Position numbers and translations under genes: made by a program. From contig NZ_LZJN01000184.1 of the NCBI RefSeq assembly GCF_001667735.1, positions 1-64,000 of the forward strand: a stretch of 64,000 nt of DNA, written 5' to 3'. The DNA is from Mycobacterium sp. E183. GTDB taxonomy: Bacteria > Actinomycetota > Actinomycetes > Mycobacteriales > Mycobacteriaceae. Numbering within the stretch: the first letter of the stretch is position 1; every line of letters starts with the position of its first letter. Positions 28,528 through 36,349 of this stretch are shown piece after piece. Below the pieces are notes generated by a model. That model saw nothing but the letters and a program-made list of their open reading frames with translations, was not told where the DNA came from and did no database searches.

Positions 28528-29676
28528 GTGCCCAGATCCCGCGACACCGACGCATGCCCGGGTGCGCTGCAGGTGCACCGGGCCGCCGACGGCGCCCTGG
28601 CGCGGGTCCGGCTGCCCGGCGGCATGCTGACGGCCGCTCAGCTCGCCGCGCTGGCACGGGTGGCCACCGAATTCGGTTCGGCGACGCTCGAGCTCACCGC
28701 GCGCGGCAACGTGCAGCTGCGCGGGATCACCGATGTGACGGCGGCGGCCGAGGCCATCGCCGACGCGGGGCTGTTGCCCTCGGCGACCCACGAGCGGGTA
28801 CGCAACATCGTCGCTTCGCCGCTATCCGGCCGGGCCGGCGGGACTGTCGACGTGCGTCCGTGGGTCGTCGAGCTGGACGAGGCGATCCGCGCCGAGCCGA
28901 GCCTGGTCGAGCTGGGCGGGCGATTCTGGTTCGGCCTCGACGACGGGCGCGCCGACGTTTCCGGCCTGTGCGCCGACGTCGGTGTGCACGCGCTTCCCGA
29001 TGGCTGGGCGTTGTTGCTCGCCGGACGCGACACCGGCGTCCGGCTGACGGCCGGCGAGGTGATCGAGACGCTGGTCATGATCGCGACACGTTTCGCGGCG
29101 ACACGTGGAAGCGCTTGGCGTGTCAAGGAATTGGACGACGTCGAAAGCCTGTTGCCCGGCGCGGAACTGGGCGCCGTCGCCTTTCCCGCGGTCACCAGGC
29201 CGCCGGTGGGCTGGATCAACCAGGATGATGGCCGGGTGGCGCTCGGCGCCGCGGTGCCGCTCGGGGTGCTGTCCGCGCGGGTCGCGGAATTCCTGGCGGC
29301 GATCGAGACGCCGCTGGTGATCACACCCTGGCGCTCGGTGCTGGTGTGCGATCTCGACGAGGGCGTCGCCGACGTCGCGCTGCGGGTGCTGGCCCCGCTG
29401 GGTCTGGTGTTCGACGAGAACTCCCCCTGGCTGAACGTCAGCGCCTGCACCGGCAGCCCCGGATGCGCGCATTCGCTGGCCGATGTCCGGGCCGACGCGG
29501 CCGCGGCGCTGGGCGGGGATGCGGGAGTGCATCGCCATTTCGTCGGCTGCGACCGCGCGTGCGGCAGCCCGCTGACCGGCGAGGTGCTGCTGGCGACTGG
29601 CGATGGATACCGCCAGCTACGCGGTGACCGCAAGCGCGGCGAAGCCGGGCGAAGCGGGTCGCCGCCAGGACCTTAG
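28528..29676 (+). CDS. cobG: Precorrin-3B synthase CobG, 382 aa
   Basis: An oxygen-dependent monooxygenase of aerobic B12 synthesis that converts precorrin-3A to precorrin-3B. The structure is that of a nitrite/sulfite reductase: two ferredoxin-like half domains (first with LELTARGNVQLRGI) and an iron-sulfur site formed by CTGSPGCAHS and CDRACG. The start is GTG at 28528, and the first gene of the plus-strand cob operon follows a 67-base divergent gap. The C-terminal tail (KRGEAGRSGSPPGP) looks like an unconserved extension. cobH begins 9 bases later. Confidence 0.93.
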   Translation: MPRSRDTDACPGALQVHRAADGALARVRLPGGMLTAAQLAALARVATEFGSATLELTARGNVQLRGITDVTAAAEAIADAGLLPSATHERVRNIVASPLSGRAGGTVDVRPWVVELDEAIRAEPSLVELGGRFWFGLDDGRADVSGLCADVGVHALPDGWALLLAGRDTGVRLTAGEVIETLVMIATRFAATRGSAWRVKELDDVESLLPGAELGAVAFPAVTRPPVGWINQDDGRVALGAAVPLGVLSARVAEFLAAIETPLVITPWRSVLVCDLDEGVADVALRVLAPLGLVFDENSPWLNVSACTGSPGCAHSLADVRADAAAALGGDAGVHRHFVGCDRACGSPLTGEVLLATGDGYRQLRGDRKRGEAGRSGSPPGP

Positions 29677-29685
29677 GGTAAGCGG

Positions 29686-30312
29686 GTGCTCGACTACATC
29701 CGCGACGCAGCTGAGATCTATCGGCAGTCGTTCGCGGCCATTCGGGCCGAAGCCGACCTGGCCCGCTTCCCGGACGACATCGCGCGGGTGGTGGTGCGCT
29801 TGATCCACACCTGCGGGCAGGTCGACGTCGCCGAGCACGTCGCCTACACCGACGACGTCGCCGCGCGCGTCGGCGCCGCCCTGCGCGGCGGCGCGCCGGT
29901 GCTCTGCGATTCGTCGATGGTGGCCGCCGGGATCACCGGCGCGCGGCTGCCGGCCGGCAACGAGGTGGTGTCGCTGGTGGCCGACCCGCGCGCCGCGGAC
30001 CTGGCCTCGCGCAGGCACACCACCCGATCGGCGGCCGGGGTGGAGCTGTGGGCCGATCGGCTGCCCGGCGCCGTGCTGGCCATCGGCAACGCGCCCACCG
30101 CCCTGTTCCGGTTGCTCGAGCTGGTCGACGAAGGGGTTTCCCCGCCGGCCGGAGTCCTGGGCGGGCCGGTCGGATTCGTCGGGTCGGCCCAGTCCAAACA
30201 GGAGCTCATCGACCGTCCGCGCGGGATGTCGTATCTGGTGGTGCGGGGCCGCCGCGGTGGCAGCGCCATGGCCGCCGCCGCGGTCAATGCGATCGCGAGC
30301 GACCGCGAATGA
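29686..30312 (+). CDS. cobH: Precorrin-8X methylmutase CobH, 208 aa
   Basis: Moves a methyl group from C-11 to C-12 of precorrin-8X, giving hydrogenobyrinate. The protein begins with GTG (VLDYIRDAAEIYRQSF). The catalytic histidine sits in VVRLIHTCGQVD. Other family blocks are LCDSSMVAAGIT, AIGNAPTALFRLLELV and GFVGSAQSKQEL. Length is standard. Its stop overlaps the ATG of cobIJ (ATGA), indicating coupled translation. Confidence 0.96.
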   Translation: MLDYIRDAAEIYRQSFAAIRAEADLARFPDDIARVVVRLIHTCGQVDVAEHVAYTDDVAARVGAALRGGAPVLCDSSMVAAGITGARLPAGNEVVSLVADPRAADLASRRHTTRSAAGVELWADRLPGAVLAIGNAPTALFRLLELVDEGVSPPAGVLGGPVGFVGSAQSKQELIDRPRGMSYLVVRGRRGGSAMAAAAVNAIASDRE

Positions 30313-31790
30313 CCACGCGGGGCACTCTCTGGGGTGTCGGGCTGGGACCCGGCGACCCGGAGCTGGTGACCGTCAAGGCGGCGCGGGTGATCGGCGAGGC
30401 CGACGTGGTGGCCTACCACAGCGCCCGGCACGGCCGCAGCATCGCGCGCGGGATCGCCGAACCGTACCTGCGGGCCGGGCAGATCGAGGAGCACCTGATC
30501 TATCCGGTGACCACCGAGGTGACCGACCACCCCGGCGGCTACGCCGGGGCCCTCGAGGACTTCTACGTGGAAGCCAGCGCGCGCATCGCCGCTCATCTCG
30601 ACGCGGGCCGCGATGTGGCGCTGCTCGCCGAGGGCGACCCGCTGTTCTACAGCTCCTACATGCACCTGCACACCCGGCTGACGCAGCGGTTCAACGCCGT
30701 CATCGTGCCGGGGGTTACGTCGGTGAGCGCCGCGTCGGCGGCCATCGCGACGCCGTTGGTGGCCGGCGACGAGGTGCTCTCGGTGCTGCCGGGCACCCTG
30801 CCGGTCGCCGAGCTCACCCGCCGCCTGGCCGACGCGGACGCCGCGGTGGTGCTGAAACTTGGTCGCTCGTATCGCGCTGTGCGCGAAGCGCTTTCGGCGT
30901 CCGGGCAACTCGACGACGCGTTCTACGTCGAGCGGGCCAGCACCGCCGGGCAGCGAATCCTGCCCGCCGCCGACGTCGACGAGGCCGGCGTGCCCTACTT
31001 CTCGCTGGCGATGCTGCCGGGTGGGCGCCGCGGACGGCAGCCAGCGGCGGCCGGCACGGTCGCGGTGGTCGGCCTGGGTCCCGGCGGCAGCGACTGGATG
31101 ACCCCGCAGAGCCGGCGTGAGCTGGCCGGCGCCACCGACCTGATCGGTTACGCCGGTTACCTGGATCGCGTCCCGGTGCGCGACGGCCAACGCCGGCACC
31201 CCAGCGACAACACAGACGAGCCCGCGCGCGCCCGACTGGCCTGCGCGTTGGCAGAGCAGGGCCGTGCCGTCGCGGTGGTGTCCTCGGGGGACCCCGGGGT
31301 GTTCGCGATGGCGACCGCGGTGCTGGAAGAGGCCAAAGAGTGGCCGGGAGTGGCGATCCGGGTGATTCCGGCGATGACGGCGGCCCAGGCCGTCGCCAGC
31401 CGGGTCGGCGCTCCGCTGGGCCACGACTACGCGGTGATCTCGCTGTCCGACCGGCTCAAACCGTGGGAGATCATCGCCGAGCGGCTGGCCGCGGCGGCCG
31501 CCGCCGACCTGGTGCTGGCCATCTACAACCCGGCGTCCAAGTCGCGAACGTGGCAAGTCGGCGCGATGCGCGACCTGCTGCTGGAACACCGCGAGCCCGG
31601 GACGCCGGTGGTGGTCGGCCGCAGCGTTTCCGGGCCCGACGAGGACGTCCGCGTGGTGCGGCTGGCCGATCTAGACCCCGCGCAGGTGGACATGCGTTGC
31701 CTGCTGATCGTCGGATCGTCGCAAACGCAATGGCATGCAAGCGATTCCGGCGACCGGGTGTTCACACCCCGGCGCTACCCGCTCGGTTAA
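30309..31790 (+). CDS. cobI: Bifunctional CobIJ: precorrin-2 C20- and precorrin-3B C17-methyltransferase, 493 aa
   Basis: Two SAM-dependent tetrapyrrole methylase domains in one chain. The N-terminal CobI-type domain starts WGVGLGPGDPELVTVKA and contains ALLAEGDPLFYSSY. The second, CobJ-type, begins near residue 245 (VAVVGLGPGGSDWMTPQ) and contains VVSSGDPGVFAMA and LAIYNPASKSR. The first adds the C-20 methyl and the second contracts the ring and methylates C-17. I chose the ATG at 30309, overlapping the cobH stop. The longer frame to 30048 is antisense-like. The stop codon overlaps the stop of the convergent PPE gene at a TTAA. Confidence 0.95.
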   Translation: MTTRGTLWGVGLGPGDPELVTVKAARVIGEADVVAYHSARHGRSIARGIAEPYLRAGQIEEHLIYPVTTEVTDHPGGYAGALEDFYVEASARIAAHLDAGRDVALLAEGDPLFYSSYMHLHTRLTQRFNAVIVPGVTSVSAASAAIATPLVAGDEVLSVLPGTLPVAELTRRLADADAAVVLKLGRSYRAVREALSASGQLDDAFYVERASTAGQRILPAADVDEAGVPYFSLAMLPGGRRGRQPAAAGTVAVVGLGPGGSDWMTPQSRRELAGATDLIGYAGYLDRVPVRDGQRRHPSDNTDEPARARLACALAEQGRAVAVVSSGDPGVFAMATAVLEEAKEWPGVAIRVIPAMTAAQAVASRVGAPLGHDYAVISLSDRLKPWEIIAERLAAAAAADLVLAIYNPASKSRTWQVGAMRDLLLEHREPGTPVVVGRSVSGPDEDVRVVRLADLDPAQVDMRCLLIVGSSQTQWHASDSGDRVFTPRRYPLG

Positions 31791-33367
31791 TCGTCGCTGC
31801 GCCAGCTGCTGGGCATCATCGGCACGGTCGGCCCGTCACCGAACCCGTCGCGGGTCAGCGTCGCCAACCCGGTCGGCTGCGCGAGACCGGATCTCGCTGC
31901 GGCACCGGCGAATCCGAGCGGTCCCCCGCCCTGGTCCGAGGCGCGCACGGCGTCCGGGTCCTCGTCGCCGGCCCCCGACTCCTGGTCGAGGTCCATGAAT
32001 TCGTAGCGGTACGCGCGGTCGGTGGCCGTTCCGGGGCGGCGCCGGCGGGCCCGCGCCTTCTTCTTGGCCGCGGCGGCCGCGGCGGCCGCGGCGGGGGCGT
32101 CGACGTCGTCGGGCGCCGGTTCCTCCGATTTGCGACGTGACCGGCCGCTGGCGCTGCCGCGGGCCGCCAGCCCGGACAGTCCCACGGCGTACAGGGCGTC
32201 GGACATGCCCGCTCCGATGCCGTCCGTGGCCGTGGGACTGAAGCCGGCGCCCGGCCCGCCGCCGAACGGTCCGCCACCGGCCGGTGCGGCCACCGTCGAT
32301 GCGGGGGCGCTGGACATGGTCGGGGCGTTGCTCACGCTCGCCGGAGCGGTGCCGATCGCCGGCGCCGGCGCGGTCGCCATCGGCGCCGGCGCGGCCGCGG
32401 GCGCCGGCAGCGGCGCGGCGGCCGACAGCGGGGCCGCGACGCTGACCGCGGTGACCGCGGCCGCTGCTCCCCCGGCCGCTGCGGCGCCCAGCACGGACAC
32501 CACCATCGGCGCCAAAACCACCGCCATCTGGATGGCGGCCTGCATGAAGGGCCAGAAGATCATCAGCGTGTGAAAGATCGCCCAGCCCAGGGCGCTGGAA
32601 AGCGCCGGCGAGAGTCCCAATTGACCGAAGAACGAGGCGAGGCCGTTGACGAACGGCACCGGCGGAAACGGCCAGCCACCGGGGTTGAGGTCTTTGGAGA
32701 CCGGCCACGCGAAGTTCTTCGTGTACTGCTGCAGCCACGCGGTGAGCTGGTCCTGCCAGGACGGGTAGGTCCGCGCCGGTTGCGGAGTGTCGGCGGCCTG
32801 CGCGCTTGCGACGCTCGCCTCCGCGGCCGGGGCCACGATCATGGGCGCGGGCGTGGTGGTGGGGACCGCCGCGAGCGCGGATTCGGCGGCCACTTGGTAG
32901 GTGGTCATCGTCGTGGCGGCTTGCACCCACATGCGCGCGTAGTCGGCCTCGTTGACGGCGATGGGAATGGTGTTGATGCCGAAGAAATTCGTCGCCACCA
33001 GCGCCGCGTGCGTCGCGTGGTTGGCGGCGAGCTCGGGCATCGTCGGCATGGCAACCAGTGCCGCGGTGTAAGCCCCGGCCGCCGTCTCGTGCAGCGCCGC
33101 GGCCGTCGCGCTCTTGGCGGAGCCCTCCAGCAGCCACGCCAGGTACGGGGCGTGGGCCGCGACGTACTGCTCGGCGGTGGGCCCCTCCCACGCGCCGCCC
33201 TGCACGGCGCCCAGGAGCCCGGTGAGTTCCTCTGCGGCTTCGGCGTATTGGCTGCTCATCGACGACCATGTAGCGGCGGCGGCGAGCATCGGCCCGGCTC
33301 CGGGCCCGCTGCTGAGCAGCGTCGAGTGCACCTCGGGCGGGAAGGCGATCCAGATCGGGGCGGTCAC
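31787..33367 (-). CDS. PPE family protein, PPW subfamily, 526 aa
   Basis: Residues 1-175 form a PPE domain (IWIAFPPEVHSTLLSSGPG, with WEGPTAEQYVAAHAPYLAWL), a helical hairpin normally paired with a PE partner and exported by ESX systems, usually ESX-5. The middle is Ala/Pro-rich. Near the end are a poly-Ala/Lys/Arg tract, GFAGA and a terminal PMMPSSW, the motifs of the PPE-PPW subfamily. No PE gene is adjacent, so its partner must lie elsewhere. The start is GTG at 33367. It sits between cobIJ and sigC, where M. tuberculosis as I recall has Rv2067c and blaC. It is divergent from the anti-sigma/SigC frame. Confidence 0.9.
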   Translation of the reverse strand: MTAPIWIAFPPEVHSTLLSSGPGAGPMLAAAATWSSMSSQYAEAAEELTGLLGAVQGGAWEGPTAEQYVAAHAPYLAWLLEGSAKSATAAALHETAAGAYTAALVAMPTMPELAANHATHAALVATNFFGINTIPIAVNEADYARMWVQAATTMTTYQVAAESALAAVPTTTPAPMIVAPAAEASVASAQAADTPQPARTYPSWQDQLTAWLQQYTKNFAWPVSKDLNPGGWPFPPVPFVNGLASFFGQLGLSPALSSALGWAIFHTLMIFWPFMQAAIQMAVVLAPMVVSVLGAAAAGGAAAAVTAVSVAAPLSAAAPLPAPAAAPAPMATAPAPAIGTAPASVSNAPTMSSAPASTVAAPAGGGPFGGGPGAGFSPTATDGIGAGMSDALYAVGLSGLAARGSASGRSRRKSEEPAPDDVDAPAAAAAAAAAKKKARARRRRPGTATDRAYRYEFMDLDQESGAGDEDPDAVRASDQGGGPLGFAGAAARSGLAQPTGLATLTRDGFGDGPTVPMMPSSWRSDD

Positions 33368-33516
33368 CGTCGGGGGTTTTCGGGCAGGAACACGAATACC
33401 TCTTCGAATGTCGGGGCTGTTGACGTCCAGTGGTCGGTTCGCCGGACGGATTAGTTCCCGCCGGCTGATTTCGGGGGCTCTTTGCGCCCGGCCCGGGCAT
33501 GCGCAACGATGCAGGG

Positions 33517-34872
33517 ATGCGGTGTGACGCGGCGCGTGAGGCGCTTTCGGCCCGACTGGACGGCGAGCGTCCCCAGGCGCTCGCGCGGCAGGTCGATGCC
33601 CATCTCGAATCGTGCCGGCGCTGCCGCTCCTGGCTCATCGGCGCCGCCGCGCAGACCCGCCGGCTGGCGTCAGTCGAGCCGGTCGACGGGCCCGACCTGG
33701 TGTCGCGAATCATGGCGAACATTGGCGAAGAGTCCTCCGGCCACCAGCGCAGGATGCGTTGGCTGCGTTCGCACTACCGGCGGTGGGGACTGATCGCGGT
33801 CGGGCTGTTCCAGGTGGCGATCGCCGCCGCGCAGATCAGCGGTGTCGATTTCGGCATGGTGTCCAGCCACATGCACGGCGCGATGTCCGGCGAGCATCTG
33901 ATGCACGAGTCCACCGCCTGGTTGCTGGCGTTGGGTCTGGCGATGGTGGCCGCCGGCGTCTGGCCGGTCACCGCGATTGGGGTGGCGGCGATTACGGGCG
34001 TCTATTCGGTCGCGCTGCTGGGTTACGTGATTGTCGACGCGTTCGCCGGCGAGGTCACTGCGACGCGCATCGCCAGCCACATGCCCCTGCTGCTGGGCCT
34101 CGCGTTCGCGTTGCTGGTGGCGCGGGAACGGGTGCGATCGGACCGGATGGGCGCGTCCGATGCTGCGGACGGCGCGGCCTGGCCAGCCGAGTCCCCCGCA
34201 GTCAGGCGCCGCGCTCACCTGTGGCCCATCAACCGGTCCGCCGCCGACCCCGCCGCAGCCGCTACGACAGGCCGTCGTAGACTCACTGAGCCCGCGAAAC
34301 AAAGGTGGTTCGCCATGATCGCGTCCAGCGATGACGAGGCCGTTACCGAGCTCGCGTTGGCCGCCGCGCGTGGGAACGACCGGGCGCTCGAGGCGTTCAT
34401 CAAGGCCACCCAGCAGGACGTGTGGCGGTTCGTCACCTATCTGTCGGACGCGGGCAGCGCCGACGACCTGACTCAAGAGACGTTCCTGCGCGCGATCGGG
34501 GCGATCGAACGGTTCTCCGGGCGTTCGAGCGCCCGGACCTGGCTGCTTTCCATCGCACGACGCGTGGTGGCCGACCACATCCGCCACGTCCAGTCGCGGC
34601 CGCGCTCCGCCCCGGGCGCCGATCCGGAACACGTGATGCGCGGCGATCGCCACGCCCGCGGATTCGAAGACCTGGTCGAGGTCACCACGATGATCGCGGG
34701 ACTCACCGCCGAGCAACGAGAAGCCTTGTTGCTCACCCAGTTGTTGGGTTTGCCCTACGCCGACGCGGCGGCGGTGTGCGGCTGCCCGGTGGGCACCATC
34801 AGGTCCCGCGTCGCGCGCGCCCGTGACGCGCTGCTGGCCGCAGACGTCGAGCGCGACGACCTGACGGGCTAA
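33517..34872 (+). CDS. Anti-sigma-like zinc-finger membrane domain in one open frame with SigC, 451 aa
   Basis: From the ATG at 33517, residues 1-70 form an anti-sigma zinc-finger domain (MRCDAAREALSARLDGE, then HLESCRRC with H29, C33 and C36, the HxxxCxxC motif). Four hydrophobic segments follow at about 90-110, 133-149, 150-176 and 190-202. The first external loop (114-132) is rich in Met and His (MVSSHMHGAMSGEHLMHES), suggesting metal, perhaps copper, sensing. A Pro/Ala/Arg linker (205-266) then runs without any stop codon into the full SigC sequence (267-451). The anti-sigma part has no stop of its own. Either a fused protein is made, or SigC is also started separately at 34315. An upstream in-frame ATG at 33499 is a weaker alternative. 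Confidence 0.65.
   Translation: MRCDAAREALSARLDGERPQALARQVDAHLESCRRCRSWLIGAAAQTRRLASVEPVDGPDLVSRIMANIGEESSGHQRRMRWLRSHYRRWGLIAVGLFQVAIAAAQISGVDFGMVSSHMHGAMSGEHLMHESTAWLLALGLAMVAAGVWPVTAIGVAAITGVYSVALLGYVIVDAFAGEVTATRIASHMPLLLGLAFALLVARERVRSDRMGASDAADGAAWPAESPAVRRRAHLWPINRSAADPAAAATTGRRRLTEPAKQRWFAMIASSDDEAVTELALAAARGNDRALEAFIKATQQDVWRFVTYLSDAGSADDLTQETFLRAIGAIERFSGRSSARTWLLSIARRVVADHIRHVQSRPRSAPGADPEHVMRGDRHARGFEDLVEVTTMIAGLTAEQREALLLTQLLGLPYADAAAVCGCPVGTIRSRVARARDALLAADVERDDLTG
34262..34280. promoter_or_regulatory. Perfect inverted repeat before the SigC start
   Basis: CTACGAC-AGGCC-GTCGTAG is a perfect 7-bp inverted repeat with a 5-base loop. It lies 34 bases before the SigC ATG and inside the continuous upstream reading frame. 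It could be an operator for an internal sigC promoter or an mRNA hairpin affecting ribosome access to the AAAGGTGG site at 34301-34308. Confidence 0.4.
34315..34872 (+). CDS. sigC: ECF RNA polymerase sigma factor SigC, 185 aa
   Basis: A group 4 sigma factor. Region 2 contains FIKATQQDVWRFVTYLSD and DDLTQETFLRAIGAI. Region 4 contains LLGLPYADAAAVCGCPVGTI followed by RSRVARARDALL, the -35-binding helix-turn-helix. The ATG at 34315 is preceded by AAAGGTGG at a 6-base distance, and the resulting length (185 aa) equals what I recall for M. tuberculosis SigC, which supports independent initiation here. The same frame is open upstream through an anti-sigma-like membrane domain. The end overlaps the convergent cobK stop by a few bases. 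Confidence 0.9.
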   Translation: MIASSDDEAVTELALAAARGNDRALEAFIKATQQDVWRFVTYLSDAGSADDLTQETFLRAIGAIERFSGRSSARTWLLSIARRVVADHIRHVQSRPRSAPGADPEHVMRGDRHARGFEDLVEVTTMIAGLTAEQREALLLTQLLGLPYADAAAVCGCPVGTIRSRVARARDALLAADVERDDLTG

Positions 34873-35594
34873 TTCAGCCGCGTCACCCATTCGACGGCCT
34901 CGTCGACGCTGGCCACCGCCGTCACCCCGGGCGGCAGCGGCGGCCGCGCGACCATCACCACCGGAATGCCCAGCGCCACGGCCGCATCCAGCTTCGCCCG
35001 CGTCATCGCCCCACCGCTGTTCTTGGTGACCAGGGCGTCGATGTGGTGTTCCCGCATCAGCGCGACCTCGCCGTCGTATCGATACGGCCCGCGGGACAGG
35101 ACCAGCTGGTGGCGGCGCGGCAGCGAGGAGGGGTCGGGTTCGGTGACCGCGCGGATCAGAAACCACGCGTCGCTGCCGGCGAAGGCCCTGGTCCCCGAAC
35201 GCCCGGTGGTGAGAAATACCCGCAAAAATCGCTCTTGCGCAACGGTTTCCGCCGCCCGCAAGTCGGATTCCACCACGATCGCGGAGCCGGGCTCCCACGC
35301 CGGACGGGCCAGCACCAGGTGCGGCATCGACAGTTCACCGCACGCTTGCGCCGCGTGCGCCGTCATGGCCGCCGCGAAGGGGTGGGTCGCATCGACCACC
35401 GCGTCGATACGCTCGTCGAGCAGCCAGCGCCGAAGCCCCTCGACGCCCCCGAAGCCGCCGATGCGGACGGGACCGACCGGCAACGCGGGGTCGGGTACCC
35501 GCCCTGCCAGGGAGCTGACGATGTCGATGTCCGGGTGGAGCGCCTTCGCCAGCGCGCGACCTTCGGCCGTGCCGCCGAGCAGCAGCACTCGCAT
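34869..35594 (-). CDS. cobK: Precorrin-6A reductase CobK, 241 aa
   Basis: NADPH-dependent reduction of precorrin-6A to precorrin-6B. It begins MRVLLLGGTAEGRALAKAL, the nucleotide-binding start of the family. It also shows DATHPFAAAMTAHAAQAC and the late block LVTKNSGGAMTRAKLDAA. It is last in the minus-strand cob operon. Its ATG shares one base with the cobM stop (TGATG). Its 3' end overlaps the convergent sigC stop. Confidence 0.95.
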   Translation of the reverse strand: MRVLLLGGTAEGRALAKALHPDIDIVSSLAGRVPDPALPVGPVRIGGFGGVEGLRRWLLDERIDAVVDATHPFAAAMTAHAAQACGELSMPHLVLARPAWEPGSAIVVESDLRAAETVAQERFLRVFLTTGRSGTRAFAGSDAWFLIRAVTEPDPSSLPRRHQLVLSRGPYRYDGEVALMREHHIDALVTKNSGGAMTRAKLDAAVALGIPVVMVARPPLPPGVTAVASVDEAVEWVTRLN

Positions 35595-36349
35595 CAGTGC
35601 CGGCTCCCCCGCGTCCGCCCGGTCGAATACAGGTAGCTGTCGGTGAACCCCTCGGCGGCCAGCACGTCGCCGACGACGATCACCGCGGTCTTGGTGATGC
35701 CGGCCCGGTGCATCTGGTCGGCGAGGTCGGCGAGCGTGCCGCGCAGCACCACCTCTTGCGGCCAGCTCGCGAAAGCCACGACCGCGGCCGGTGTTTCGGG
35801 TCGATAGCCGCCGTCGAGAAGTTGCGGGACGATGGCGTCGATCTGGGCCGCCGCGAGGTGCAGGACCAGGGTCGCGCCCGAACGGGCGAGGCTGGCCAGG
35901 TCCTCACCGGCCGGCATTGCGGTCGACAGGGTGGCGACCCGGCTCAGCGTCACCGTCTGGGCGACGCCGGGGACGGTGAGCTCCCGCTTCAGCGCGGCCG
36001 CAGCCGCGGCGAAAGCCGGTACGCCGGGCACGATTTGGTAGTCGATGCCCCGCGCGTCGAGCCGTCGGCATTGTTCGGCCAGCGCGCTGTAGAGGGACGG
36101 GTCACCCGAATGCAGCCGGGCCACGTCGTGACCGGCCGCGTCGGCGTCGGCGAGTTCGGTGATGATCTGCTCCAGCGTCAGCGGTCCGGTGTCGACGATC
36201 TTCGCGTCGGGCGGGCAGAGCGCCAGCAGATCGTCGGGCATGATCGACCCCGCGTACAGGCATACCGGGCAGGACTCGAGCAGTCGCTGGCCGCGGACGG
36301 TGATCAGGTCGGCGGCGCCCGGACCCGCTCCGATGAAATAGACCGTCAT
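35594..36349 (-). CDS. cobM: Precorrin-4 C11-methyltransferase CobM, 251 aa
   Basis: A SAM-dependent methylase of the tetrapyrrole methylase family. The N-terminus is MTVYFIGAGPGAADLITVRG. The SAM-site region contains VARLHSGDPSLYSALAEQ and the family block CLYAGSIMPDDLLALCP. The ATG at 36349 overlaps the cobL TGA (ATGA). The longer frame to 36745 is antisense-like. It acts between CobJ and CobK, consistent with the gene order. Confidence 0.95.
   Translation of the reverse strand: MTVYFIGAGPGAADLITVRGQRLLESCPVCLYAGSIMPDDLLALCPPDAKIVDTGPLTLEQIITELADADAAGHDVARLHSGDPSLYSALAEQCRRLDARGIDYQIVPGVPAFAAAAAALKRELTVPGVAQTVTLSRVATLSTAMPAGEDLASLARSGATLVLHLAAAQIDAIVPQLLDGGYRPETPAAVVAFASWPQEVVLRGTLADLADQMHRAGITKTAVIVVGDVLAAEGFTDSYLYSTGRTRGSRH

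Noticed and set aside
29844..31589. 581-codon minus-strand frame opposite cobH and cobIJ
   Set aside because: The plus strand has strong, ordered CobH/CobI/CobJ motifs. The antisense product has no motif and a shadow-like composition.
32030..32110. GCGGCCGC-type short repeats that could suggest a repeat array or CRISPR
   Set aside because: They encode the poly-alanine tract of the PPE protein. There are no spacers or regular longer repeats.
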